A model generated the notes under the pieces. It had not been told where the DNA came from. It saw only the letters and a list, made by a program, of their open reading frames with translations, and ran no database searches. A program made the translations under genes and the position numbers. Positions 1 through 7,330 of a DNA stretch of 64,000 nt are shown here, in pieces; the first letter of the stretch is position 1; every line of letters begins with the position of its first letter. This DNA comes from Streptomyces sp. P9-A4 (GTDB lineage: Bacteria; Actinomycetota; Actinomycetes; Streptomycetales; Streptomycetaceae), in assembly GCF_036634195.1 (NCBI RefSeq), contig NZ_JAZIFY010000001.1, positions 3,544,501 through 3,608,500 on the forward strand. The letters run 5' to 3'.

Positions 1-956
1 GGGAGCAGACCGAGCGTCCGGTACAGGCGGGCGGTCTCGCTGTTCAGCACCGCATACGACGCGTCCAGGGCCTTGCGCACCGATGTCTCCCCCTCCACTT
101 CGAGCGCGGCCAGCCGGCCACCGCCCGTGTTCCGTGCGAGCGCGTCGGCGAGCGCCCCGACCGACTGCCTCGGCCGTGTCGCGAGCCGGGCCGACGCCAG
201 GCAGACCGCGAGCGGGAGGCCCGCGCAGAGGGCCACCAGACGGTGGACCGAGGAGAGCTCCCCCGCGACGCGGTCCGCGCCGATCCCACGGGTGAGCAGT
301 TCGACGCCGGCGTCCGGACCGAGCGCGTCGAGCTGATGGAAGCCCGCTCCCTGCATACGCAGACCGGTCAGCCTGCGGCGGCTCGTCACGACCACGAGGC
401 CGCCCGGCCCGCTGAGCAGCAGCGGCCGCACCTGGGTGGCCGTGAAGGAGTTGTCCAGCATGATCGCGATACGCCGGTCGGCGGTGAGGGACCGCCACAG
501 GGAAGCCAGTTCGACCGGCTCCGTGGGCGGCGGACCGGCGCCCAGTGCCCGGAGGAACTGGCCGAGGACCTCCGCGGGCCTGACCGGCTCGTCCGCCGAG
601 TGCCCACGCAGGTCCGCGTACAGCTGCCCGTCGGGGAAGTCGGCGCTCAGCGAACGAAGCCATCGGGATACCAGGGTCGTCTTGCCGATTCCGGCCGGGC
701 CGCTGACGACGATCAGTGGCAATCCCGCGGCGCGCAGTCCGTCAAGCGAGGCGAGATCGTCCTCACGGTCGGTGAAGTTCGCTGGAACGGGTAAAAGCTG
801 GCGCGGTGGCGCGGGCCGCACGGGCGCCGTCGGCGCGGGGTGGAGATGAATGCCTCCGTGCACCTCACGGGCCTGGACAGTGGGACCGTACAGTCGCGCC
901 TCGCCACTGATCTCATTCCTGTGAGGCCCTTGCGAGGCCGTACTCGAATCACTCAT
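1..956 (-). CDS. AfsR-like STAND ATPase (NB-ARC), C-terminus outside window
   Basis: About 318 codons are visible and the gene runs off the left edge. The start is ATG at 956-954, directly after an in-frame TAG. A short N-terminal segment (about residues 20-60) ends in the LLPVPANFTDRE block typical of Streptomyces NB-ARC/TPR proteins. It is followed by a P-loop at residues 86-95 (GPAGIGKTTL), a Walker-B-like IAIMLDN near 168 and the CAGLPLA segment of NB-ARC domains. No DNA-binding domain precedes the NTPase, so it resembles AfsR without its SARP half; TPRs probably follow outside the window. Codon 55 (794-792) is TTA, suggesting dependence on the bldA leucyl-tRNA. It is divergent from the SARP gene at 1135, and a shared control region is likely. 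Confidence 0.8.
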   Translation of the reverse strand, partial: MSDSSTASQGPHRNEISGEARLYGPTVQAREVHGGIHLHPAPTAPVRPAPPRQLLPVPANFTDREDDLASLDGLRAAGLPLIVVSGPAGIGKTTLVSRWLRSLSADFPDGQLYADLRGHSADEPVRPAEVLGQFLRALGAGPPPTEPVELASLWRSLTADRRIAIMLDNSFTATQVRPLLLSGPGGLVVVTSRRRLTGLRMQGAGFHQLDALGPDAGVELLTRGIGADRVAGELSSVHRLVALCAGLPLAVCLASARLATRPRQSVGALADALARNTGGGRLAALEVEGETSVRKALDASYAVLNSETARLYRTLGLL

Positions 957-1134
957 CTACCCGCCCCCGGAGATCGATTACTCATTGCCCGAACTCTCTC
1001 GCGTTCTACCCCGGCGCAACTTGAAATGACCATCAAGGATGAGACGGATCACGCCAAATACGGCAGCCGTGATGGAGAAATTCCCCGCGTGATGTCATGC
1101 TCGTGGGCCATCCGACGGACCGGCGGGGGCGCTG
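957..1134. promoter_or_regulatory. Divergent intergenic control region between two STAND regulators
   Basis: This 178-bp gap separates two divergently transcribed NB-ARC regulators and must hold both promoters. It is less GC-rich than the flanking coding DNA. No clear -10/-35 pair or SARP-type direct repeat could be fixed by eye. A GGGGG run at 1124-1128 could act as the ribosome binding site of the GTG at 1135. Confidence 0.4.
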
Positions 1135-4100
1135 GTGGAAATCCAGATTCTCGGACCGGTGGGGCTGCGGCTGAACGGGCACTGGCTGACGCTCGGATCG
1201 GACAAGGAACGGCTGTTGCTGGCCGCGCTCGCCCTTGACGCGGGCCGGCCCGTCGCCATCGGCGAGCTGATGGAAAGACTCTGGGACGGCGACCCGCCCG
1301 CACGCGCCCGCGAGAACGCGCACACCTATGTCTCGCGCATCCGCCGACGGCTGCGAGCGGCCGGAACGGGACCCGACGCACCCAGCATCGTCGGGAGGGC
1401 GCACACCTACACCCTCCGGACCGGTGACGGCTCCGTGGACCGGCAGCGTTTCCAGCACTTCGTCGACGCGGCGTTCACCGGTGACAGTGACACGCGGGCG
1501 GTGGAGCTGCTGTCCCGGGCGGAGGATCTGTGGCAGGGCGAAGCACTCGCGGGTCTGCCCGGGTTCTGGGCGGCCACCGTACGGCGAACGCTCGCCGAAT
1601 CGCGGCTGAGCGCCGGTGCGTCACGCATCGCGGCCGGACTGAGGCTGGGCCGCTTCGCCGAACAGGTCGGCGAGCTATCGGCGCTGGTCGCGCGCTCTCC
1701 GGGTGACGAGACCCTGGTCGGGCTGCTGATGCTCGCGTACTACGGCAGCGGACGGTACGCGGACGCGCTCCGGGTCCACCAGCGGGCCCGGCAGTCACTG
1801 ATGGAGGAGTACGGAGCCCTCCCCGGCGCCGAGTTGAACCTGATCCACCAGGGTGTACTGGCCCGCGTACCGGCACATGAACTCGTACACGGGGGCGGTA
1901 CGGGGCGAACGGCCGCTCCGCTCGCGCCCGTTGCCGGTGCTCCGGCGACCTCCCCGCCCGAGGCGCCCGAGGCGCCCGAGGCGCCCGAGGCGCCCGAGGC
2001 CCCCGCGCCCGCCGGGCCCCCGCCCGCGTCGGAGGCCCCCGCGCCCGCCGGGCCCCCGCCCGATACGCAGCCGCGCCGGAATCTGCCCCAGCAGCCGTCG
2101 CTCGTCGGGCGTCGGTCGGAGTTACAGGCCCTGACCTCGGTGATCGCCGAGAAGGGCGCGCACGGGGGATCGGTCGTCACCGTGGAAGCGGTCAGCGGCA
2201 TGGCGGGGGTCGGCAAGACCGCCCTGGTCGTCGCCAGTGCCCATCTGCTCGCCGAGAGGTACCCGGACGGTCAGCTGTACATCGATCTGCGCGGGCACTC
2301 ACCCACCCAGGAACCGCTCACCGCGAGGGCGGCGCTGGCGACGCTGCTGAGGCTGCTCGGTGCGCCGGCCTTCTCCATTCCGGCGGAGCTGGAAGGGCGT
2401 ACGGCCCTGTGGCGGACGATGCTGGCCGAGCGCCGGATGGTCATCGTCCTGGACGACGCGATCGGCCCCGAACAGGTCGGCCCGCTGCTGCCCAGCGGGT
2501 CACCGTCCCTGACGATCATCGCCAGCCGCCGGCATCTGACCGGTATCCCCCAAGCGCTGTCGGTCCCGCTCGACGCGCTGCCGGAGGAGGACGCCATCGC
2601 GCTCTTCCGCGGCTTCGCGGGGGACGAACGCACCCGCGACATCGCGGAGACCGCGCGGATCGTCGGCCTGTGCGGGCATCTCCCCCTCGCGATCGAGTTG
2701 GTGGCGCACAGGTTCCGGGCCCGTACGTCCTGGACGCTGACCGTCCTCGCCGAGCGCCTCGCCCGGAGTCCCGAGCGACTGGCGGAGATCCACAGCGCGG
2801 ATCAGGAACAGGAGATGGCGCGCGCGTTCGCGCTCTCCTATCGGACTCTCACCGCGCAGCAAAGGACCGCGTTCCGCTGCCTCGGGCTGCATCCCGGACC
2901 CGAATTCACCGCCGCCGCGGCATCCGCCCTGCTGGGTCTGCCGCTGGTGACGACGGAGCGACTCCTCGAAGGGCTGCTGGCATGTCACCTGCTCAGAGAG
3001 CCCGTACCGGACCGCTTTCGCTACCACGACCTGCTTCGCGAATATGCCTATGGCCTATCCATTTCGGAGGACAGTGAGCAGGAACGCCGCCGGGCCCTTG
3101 CCCGCCTGACGGCTTTCTACGTGACGACAGCCGACCTGGCGGATCGCATGGCATATCCCCGCCGCGTACGGCCGGACTCGCCGAAGGCACCCCTGCCGAC
3201 TCCCCCACCGCCTTTGCCGGACTCCGCCGCCGCGCGGTCCTGGCTGGCCGCGGAACGCGTCAACCTCCTGGCCGTCGAGGACCACGCCCGGCGCAACGGC
3301 GCCCCCGGGGCCGCCGCCCGACTCGGCGGCATCCTGGCGGGGTTCCTGCAGTCGGAGTGCCACTGGCAGGACGCGAAGAAGCTCCTGCGGCATGCCGTCG
3401 CCCACTGGGACCGCACGAACGACAACGCGTCGGCGCTCTGCCGGGCCCTGACCGACCTCTGCGCGGCCGACGCGAGCATCGGGGACTACACGGAGGCGGC
3501 GGCAGGGGGCGAACGGGCGCTGGAGCTCGCGCGGGCGCTGGGCGACGAACCCGCCGAGGCAGAGGCGCTACGCGTACTCGGCACGCTGAACTGGCATCTC
3601 GGCGAGAACCGAAAGGCCCTGGTCCTGCTGCAGAAGTCCTACGCCATCAAGTCACTGTCGGGCGATATGTGGGACAAGGCGCGCAGCCGGAACAACATAG
3701 CGGTGACGATGCTGTTCCTCGGAGAACGCGGGCAGGCGCTCGCACATTTCTGCGGCGCCCTCGAAGGTTTCCGGGAGGCGGGTGACGAAATCGCATCCGC
3801 CCAGACCCTCAACAATATCGGCGAATTACAGATGCAGGCGGGCGAATTGGCGTCGGCCCGCCACTCCTTCGAGGAATCCCTGTCTTTCCTGGAAGTCGAC
3901 GGAAGCCGATACGACCGTGCGACCGTACGAAGAAATCTGGCCGAAGCCCTCACGGAGTCGGGCGAGCCCGAAGCAGGGCTTGTCATGTTCGGTTCAGCAC
4001 TTTCGGAATTCCGGTCACTCGGCGACCGGAAGAGCCAGGCCGAGGCCCTGGTGGGGATCGGCGAGGCGCACTGGCGGCTGGGGAGCGCAGAGGAGTCCGG

Positions 4101-4482
4101 CCGGCACCTCCTCGAAGCACTGGCTATCGCACAGAGCATCGGAGCAGCCCATCACGAGGTCCAGGCGCTGCGCCGCCTCGGGCGCGCGGACTTCGCCGAC
4201 GGCCGCCTGGCCGTCGCGACGGACCGGCTGCGAGCCGCGGTGGCTGTCGCCGCCCGCACCCATGACGTCGACGAGGAGACCTCCGCCCGGACACTGCTGG
4301 CGGAGGTGCGACTCGCGGCGGGGGATGTAGATGAAGCGCGCATGACATTACGCGAGGCATTCGAATTGGTTCGAAATCGAGACCACGTCGACGCGCATAG
4401 AATCGGTCGCCTCCTAGCCGAAATCGAACGCATACACGACGGCGAGGCGGATGCCGGTCCCATCGCGCGACACGCGGATTGA
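1135..4482 (+). CDS. SARP-family transcriptional regulator, SARP-NB-ARC-TPR (AfsR-like)
   Basis: A 1115-aa regulator with GTG start. In order: an OmpR-like winged helix (about 1-95), the bacterial transcriptional activation domain (about 100-245), an Ala/Pro/Glu linker (about 260-320), an NB-ARC ATPase with P-loop GMAGVGKTAL near residue 355 and Walker B VIVLDDA near 437, and C-terminal TPRs (about 720-1090). AfsR/DnrI-type proteins activate secondary-metabolite or developmental genes by binding direct repeats near -35, and the STAND and TPR parts gate this by nucleotide and partner or ligand binding. Three TTA codons (330, 898, 1072) predict bldA-dependent translation. The next gene, 107 bp downstream, encodes a 40-aa putatively exported peptide, the arrangement seen with peptide-sensing TPR regulators. 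No biosynthetic genes adjoin it within the window, so its targets are unknown. Confidence 0.88.
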   Translation: MEIQILGPVGLRLNGHWLTLGSDKERLLLAALALDAGRPVAIGELMERLWDGDPPARARENAHTYVSRIRRRLRAAGTGPDAPSIVGRAHTYTLRTGDGSVDRQRFQHFVDAAFTGDSDTRAVELLSRAEDLWQGEALAGLPGFWAATVRRTLAESRLSAGASRIAAGLRLGRFAEQVGELSALVARSPGDETLVGLLMLAYYGSGRYADALRVHQRARQSLMEEYGALPGAELNLIHQGVLARVPAHELVHGGGTGRTAAPLAPVAGAPATSPPEAPEAPEAPEAPEAPAPAGPPPASEAPAPAGPPPDTQPRRNLPQQPSLVGRRSELQALTSVIAEKGAHGGSVVTVEAVSGMAGVGKTALVVASAHLLAERYPDGQLYIDLRGHSPTQEPLTARAALATLLRLLGAPAFSIPAELEGRTALWRTMLAERRMVIVLDDAIGPEQVGPLLPSGSPSLTIIASRRHLTGIPQALSVPLDALPEEDAIALFRGFAGDERTRDIAETARIVGLCGHLPLAIELVAHRFRARTSWTLTVLAERLARSPERLAEIHSADQEQEMARAFALSYRTLTAQQRTAFRCLGLHPGPEFTAAAASALLGLPLVTTERLLEGLLACHLLREPVPDRFRYHDLLREYAYGLSISEDSEQERRRALARLTAFYVTTADLADRMAYPRRVRPDSPKAPLPTPPPPLPDSAAARSWLAAERVNLLAVEDHARRNGAPGAAARLGGILAGFLQSECHWQDAKKLLRHAVAHWDRTNDNASALCRALTDLCAADASIGDYTEAAAGGERALELARALGDEPAEAEALRVLGTLNWHLGENRKALVLLQKSYAIKSLSGDMWDKARSRNNIAVTMLFLGERGQALAHFCGALEGFREAGDEIASAQTLNNIGELQMQAGELASARHSFEESLSFLEVDGSRYDRATVRRNLAEALTESGEPEAGLVMFGSALSEFRSLGDRKSQAEALVGIGEAHWRLGSAEESGRHLLEALAIAQSIGAAHHEVQALRRLGRADFADGRLAVATDRLRAAVAVAARTHDVDEETSARTLLAEVRLAAGDVDEARMTLREAFELVRNRDHVDAHRIGRLLAEIERIHDGEADAGPIARHAD
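1961..2063 (+). repeat. In-frame GAGGCGCCC tandem repeat in the SARP linker
   Basis: Five 9-bp GAGGCGCCC-type units (Glu-Ala-Pro) are followed by two copies of a longer unit encoding EAPAPAGPPP. The repeat keeps frame and codes the flexible linker between the BTAD and NB-ARC domains, so it probably varies in length between strains. Confidence 0.75.
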
Positions 4483-4589
4483 AATATCGAATACGCATAT
4501 GCCAGTGTGCCATCAGTTCGATATTCTGCTACTCTTCCGGCTTCTTCATGATCAACACGACATGATCACCCCGGAAGGAAAAGTAAAAA
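4483..4589 (+). promoter_or_regulatory. AT-rich leader of the small secreted-peptide gene
   Basis: A 107-bp spacer, unusually AT-rich for this genome, lies between the SARP stop and the peptide GTG at 4590. It contains GCATATGCCAG at 4495-4505, close to the palindrome found at 50254-50273, and the ribosome binding site GGAAGGA at 4573-4579. Whether it holds its own promoter or only an intercistronic leader cannot be decided by reading. Confidence 0.4.
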
Positions 4590-4712
4590 GTGCGCAACAT
4601 CCTGGCGGTCGCCACCCTCGTTTGCCTGACCGCCTTGGCGACAGTGGTAACGACAGGTCCTGCGGCGGCATACTCGATTAGCGAACTCGCGTTCGGCTGC
4701 ATCATGATATGA
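4590..4712 (+). CDS. Small exported peptide, 40 aa, candidate signalling peptide
   Basis: GTG start with a good ribosome binding site (GGAAGGA, about 10 nt upstream) and TGA at 4710-4712. The product is a classic Sec precursor: M-R-N at the N-terminus, a hydrophobic core of about 18 residues (ILAVATLVCLTALATVV), then T-T-G-P-A-A-A, an AxA-type signal peptidase site. Cleavage there would release about 13 residues beginning YSISEL and ending in a hydrophobic, cysteine-containing tail (CIMI). It follows the TPR-containing SARP regulator on the same strand. Small exported propeptides next to TPR regulators are the hallmark of RRNPP-type quorum sensing in Firmicutes. By analogy this is a candidate pheromone precursor, but that is inference; it could also be a small membrane peptide or an unmodified bioactive peptide. 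Confidence 0.6.
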   Translation: MRNILAVATLVCLTALATVVTTGPAAAYSISELAFGCIMI

Positions 4713-4739
4713 AGCGGCACCCTGTCCGACCAACGGCAG

Positions 4740-4905
4740 ACCCGCCCCTTGCGGTGAGTCGGGCGAGTCGCCCTCGGCCTTCCCGTCGGACCCGTTGGCG
4801 GTGGCCGGGACGAAGGCGAGCAGCAGGACGATCAGGGTGAGAAGCGGGCCGACCCCCTTGCGCCGACGGGAGCACCGAGCCCTGTCGGCGTCATCGTGGC
4901 CGCGC
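4740..4905 (-). pseudogene. Remnant of a membrane or secreted protein gene
   Basis: On the minus strand, codons from about 4905 down to 4770 show strong GC3 bias. They encode a basic stretch (SRRRKG), a hydrophobic segment (LLTLIVLLLAFVPATA) and an acidic NGSDGKAEGDSP tail, like the N-terminal part of an exported or single-span protein. No in-frame start with a ribosome binding site was found, and bias and GC collapse below about 4740, where the AT-rich SARP/peptide segment begins. The likely reading is a gene truncated when that segment arrived. It could also be chance. The rest of the gap 4713-5013 holds only the motif and promoter of the VOC gene. Confidence 0.35.
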
Positions 4906-4964
4906 CCGGTGGGCGCGGCTTCGCGCCCTCCCGCCTTCCGGCGTCGGACCGTCCCGCGGGATTC

Positions 4965-4986
4965 GTCAGGAATGGAGAAGCACCGG
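4965..4986 (+). promoter_or_regulatory. AraC-associated upstream motif, copy 1
   Basis: GTCAGGAATGGAGAAGCACC followed by GG. The same 22-bp block, differing at one position, occurs at 6022-6043. In both places it begins exactly 49 bp before the ATG of a VOC gene, with a -10-like TAGCTT close upstream of the start (5001-5006). It is the probable operator of the AraC regulator encoded between the two VOC genes. Confidence 0.65.
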
Positions 4987-5013
4987 AGGTACCGCCCAAC
5001 TAGCTTTGCGGGC

Positions 5014-5424
5014 ATGGACATCACCATTCACACCACCGTTCTCCCGCACGACGATCCCGACGCCTCCCTGCGGTTCTACCGGGACGCCCTCGGGTTCGAG
5101 GTGCGCAGTGACGTCGGGCAGGGGCGGACCCGGTGGATCACCGTCGGGCCCGCCGGGCAGCCCGGTACGTCGATCCTGCTCGCGCCGCCCGGGGCCGACC
5201 CCGGGATCACCGAGGCCGAGCGACGGACCATCGCCGAGATGATGGCCAAGGGCACGTACGGCTGGATCCTGCTGGCCACCCCCGACCTCGACGCGGTCTT
5301 CGAGAAGGTGCAGGCCGGGGACGCCGAGGTCGTGCAGGAGCCGACCCGGCAGCCGTACGGGGTCCGCGACTGCGCCTTCCGCGACCCCGCCGGCAACCTC
5401 GTCCGCTTCCAGGAAGTCCGCTGA
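5014..5424 (+). CDS. VOC family protein (glyoxalase/bleomycin-resistance fold)
   Basis: A 136-aa single-module vicinal-oxygen-chelate protein. The N-terminal beta strand and FYRDALGFEV helix match the family, as does the closing block FRDPAGNLVRFQEVR. Members are small metal-dependent enzymes or binding proteins, and the substrate cannot be read from sequence. The ATG at 5014 lies about 8 nt after the -10-like TAGCTT, suggesting a leaderless or very short leader. An AraC regulator and a second VOC gene follow, and both VOC genes carry the same upstream motif, so they are probably one regulon. The long upstream in-frame extension is not credible because it reads through the motif. Confidence 0.85.
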   Translation: MDITIHTTVLPHDDPDASLRFYRDALGFEVRSDVGQGRTRWITVGPAGQPGTSILLAPPGADPGITEAERRTIAEMMAKGTYGWILLATPDLDAVFEKVQAGDAEVVQEPTRQPYGVRDCAFRDPAGNLVRFQEVR

Positions 5425-5551
5425 GCCGTACGACGCCCCCGGCGCCACGCCGAGCCGTACGACTCCCGGCGTCGCGCCGAGCCGTACGACTCCCGGCGTC
5501 GCGCCGAGCCGTCCGACTCCCGGCGTCGCGCCGAGCCGTCCAGCTCCCGGG
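5423..5551 (+). repeat. 27-bp tandem repeat between VOC and araC genes
   Basis: Three full copies of a unit reading CCGAGCCGTACGACTCCCGG plus CGTCGCG, with diverged partial copies on both sides, fill most of the gap after the VOC stop. Copies 1 and 2 are identical and copy 3 differs by one base (GTCC for GTAC). The unit starts at the VOC stop region, so it looks like a local slippage expansion. No coding role was seen. Confidence 0.8.
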
Positions 5552-5601
5552 AATCCGCCGGCCGCCCCCCTTCCCGGAAGTCCGCCGAAAGGATTCCTCC
5601 C

Positions 5602-6060
5602 ATGTGTCATCCTGCGTGGATGAGCGCACTGACCGAGGCGCAGCGCCTGAGTGATCTGGCGCGGTTGCGCCGTGTGCGTGACCGGATCGACCGGGAGTAC
5701 GCCCAGCCCCTCGACGTCGAGGCCCTCGCCAGGGGCGTCAGCATGTCGGCGGGCCACCTCAGCCGCCAGTTCCGGCAGGCCTACGGCGAATCCCCGTACT
5801 CGTACCTCATGACGCGGCGCATCGAGCGCGCGATGGCCCTGCTCCAGCAGGACGAGCTGAGCGTCACCGATGTCTGTTTCACCGTCGGCTGCTCCTCGCT
5901 CGGCACCTTCAGCACCCGCTTCACCGAGCTCGTCGGCGTCCCGCCCAGCGTCTACCGGCGCCAGGTCGCGGACGGCGACGCGGGCATGCCGTCCTGCGTC
6001 GCCAAGCAGGTCACCCGACCGGTCAGGAATCGAGAAGCACCGGTGGCCGCCCGCGCCTAG
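5602..6060 (+). CDS. AraC-family transcriptional regulator (DNA-binding domain only)
   Basis: A 152-aa protein made almost entirely of the AraC C-terminal double helix-turn-helix. HTH1 lies around SMSAGHLSRQFRQAYG, HTH2 around SVTDVCFTVGCSS, and the conserved GVPPSVYRRQ closes the domain. There is no separate sensory domain. AAAGGA lies just upstream of ATG 5602; a second ATG at 5620 is also possible. The last codons overlap the motif at 6022-6043 that precedes the next VOC gene, so the regulator gene carries a presumptive operator inside its own 3' end. It probably controls both flanking VOC genes. Confidence 0.88.
   Translation: MCHPAWMSALTEAQRLSDLARLRRVRDRIDREYAQPLDVEALARGVSMSAGHLSRQFRQAYGESPYSYLMTRRIERAMALLQQDELSVTDVCFTVGCSSLGTFSTRFTELVGVPPSVYRRQVADGDAGMPSCVAKQVTRPVRNREAPVAARA
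6022..6043 (+). promoter_or_regulatory. AraC-associated upstream motif, copy 2
   Basis: GTCAGGAATCGAGAAGCACC followed by GG, within the 3' end of the araC-type gene and 49 bp before the ATG at 6071. A -10-like TAGCGT sits at 6058-6063. Spacing and sequence match copy 1 at 4965-4986. Confidence 0.65.
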
Positions 6061-6070
6061 CGTGAACGGC

Positions 6071-6709
6071 ATGAACACCATCGCCTCCGTCACCGTCGAG
6101 GTGGCCGACCTCCCGGCCGCCGACCGCTTCTACACCGCCTCCGGTCTGGGCTCCTGGGTCCGGCTGCGGGCCTCGTCCGCACCGACCTCCGGCTTCCGCG
6201 GGATCTCGCTCTCGCTGACCGTCTCCCAGCCGGCCGACGTCCGGTACCTGGTCGACGCCGCCCTCGACGCGGGCGCCACCGTCCTCAAGCCCGTCTCGAA
6301 GTCCTTCTGGGGGTACGGCGGCGTCTTCCAGGCCCCCGACGGGACCGTCTGGAAGGTCGCGACCTCCGCGAAGAAGGACACCGGCCCCGCGACCGGCCAC
6401 GTCGACCGGTTCGTCGTCCTCCTCGGCGCCGCGGACGTGGCCGAGACCCGGAAGTTCTACGTCGAGCACGGCCTGACCGTCGCGAAGAGCTTCGGCCGCA
6501 AGTACGTCGAGTTCGACGCCGGGGACAGCCCCGTCAAGCTCGCCCTGTACGGGCGCCGCGCCCTCGCCAAGGACGTCGGCCTCCCCGCCGATGGTGAGGG
6601 TTCGCACCGGATCGTCCTCGGGGCGGCCGACGGCACCGCCTTCACCGACCCGGACGGCTTCGCCTGGGAGACCGCCACAGCCGCGGCCTCCGCCGACGCC
6701 CGTAGCTGA
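6071..6709 (+). CDS. Two-module VOC family protein
   Basis: A 212-aa protein with two VOC halves (about residues 1-105 and 115-205). Each half ends in a strand containing a DGxxWxxAT-type signature (PDGTVWKVAT and DGFAWETAT). Family members include glyoxalase-like and dioxygenase-like proteins, and no substrate can be assigned. The ATG lies 10 nt after the araC stop and 49 bp after the shared motif. A -10-like TAGCGT close to the start suggests a leaderless transcript driven from within the regulator gene. Confidence 0.85.
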   Translation: MNTIASVTVEVADLPAADRFYTASGLGSWVRLRASSAPTSGFRGISLSLTVSQPADVRYLVDAALDAGATVLKPVSKSFWGYGGVFQAPDGTVWKVATSAKKDTGPATGHVDRFVVLLGAADVAETRKFYVEHGLTVAKSFGRKYVEFDAGDSPVKLALYGRRALAKDVGLPADGEGSHRIVLGAADGTAFTDPDGFAWETATAAASADARS

Positions 6710-6777
6710 CACCCGTAGCCGTACCGAGTCCCCCCTTCCCCCCCTCCCCCCCCGCTCTTCCCGAGAGGAACCCCGTC

Positions 6778-7263
6778 ATGGCGAGCGCGCGCACGACCGT
6801 CAAGAGCAGCAGCGCCACCAGCGGCGGCGGCGAGAAGTACGACGGCTTCACCGACGACGAGCGCGACGCCATGAAGGAGCGCGCCAAGGAGCTGAAGACC
6901 GCCGCCCGGCGCGGTTCGCGTGCCGCCGAGGCGGACGGCGAGACCGAGGTGCGCGCCAGGATCGCCGAGATGCCGGACGCCGACCGCGCCCTCGCCGAGC
7001 GGATCCACGAGATCGTCCGGACCGCCGCCCCCGACCTCGCCCCGAAGCTCTGGTACGGGATGCCCGCCTACGCCAGGGACGGCAAGGTCGTCTGCTTCTT
7101 CCAGAGCGCGCAGAAGTTCAAGAGCCGGTACGCCACGCTCGGCTTCAGCGACCTCGCGCAGCTCGACGACGGCGCCCTGTGGGCCACCAGCTACGCCCTG
7201 ACCGCGCTCACCGCCGACGACGAGGCCCGGATCGCCGCGCTCGTCGAGCGGGCGGCGGGCTGA
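6778..7263 (+). CDS. DUF1801 family protein (YdhG-like)
   Basis: A 161-aa protein with a polar, Lys/Glu-rich N-terminal third. The DUF1801 core follows: APKLWYGMPAYARDGKVVCF, then FKSRYATLGF and a C-terminal helix. DUF1801 proteins resemble frataxin-like iron chaperones in fold, but the function of this subgroup is unproven. The ribosome binding site GAGAGGAA precedes the ATG. A C-rich tract (about 6730-6765) separates it from the VOC gene, and a 27-bp perfect hairpin follows the stop, so it is likely monocistronic. Confidence 0.8.
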   Translation: MASARTTVKSSSATSGGGEKYDGFTDDERDAMKERAKELKTAARRGSRAAEADGETEVRARIAEMPDADRALAERIHEIVRTAAPDLAPKLWYGMPAYARDGKVVCFFQSAQKFKSRYATLGFSDLAQLDDGALWATSYALTALTADDEARIAALVERAAG

Positions 7264-7274
7264 CGGAGGCCGGG

Positions 7275-7330
7275 TTCCGGAGCGGATGGAGGGCGGACCG
7301 GGACCGGTCCGCCCTCCATCCGCTCCGGAA
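7275..7330 (+). terminator. 27-bp perfect hairpin after the DUF1801 gene
   Basis: Arms 7275-7301 and 7304-7330 are perfectly complementary over 27 bp with a 2-nt loop. There is no T-tract. It probably terminates the DUF1801 transcript, and it insulates or attenuates read-through into the cold-shock gene leader. Confidence 0.75.

Noticed and set aside
1..4712. Biosynthetic gene cluster around the SARP regulator
   Set aside because: No synthase, tailoring or lanthipeptide-type genes lie in the visible flanks; the regulator may act on distant genes or on DNA left of the window.
4566..5027. Intact 153-aa minus-strand gene between the peptide and VOC genes
   Set aside because: Only the middle part has coding bias, no start with a ribosome binding site exists, and the reading crosses the AraC motif and the peptide gene; listed instead as a remnant.
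5423..5551. Possible CRISPR or iteron origin
   Set aside because: Repeats are contiguous without spacers, lie between two protein genes, and no replication gene is nearby.
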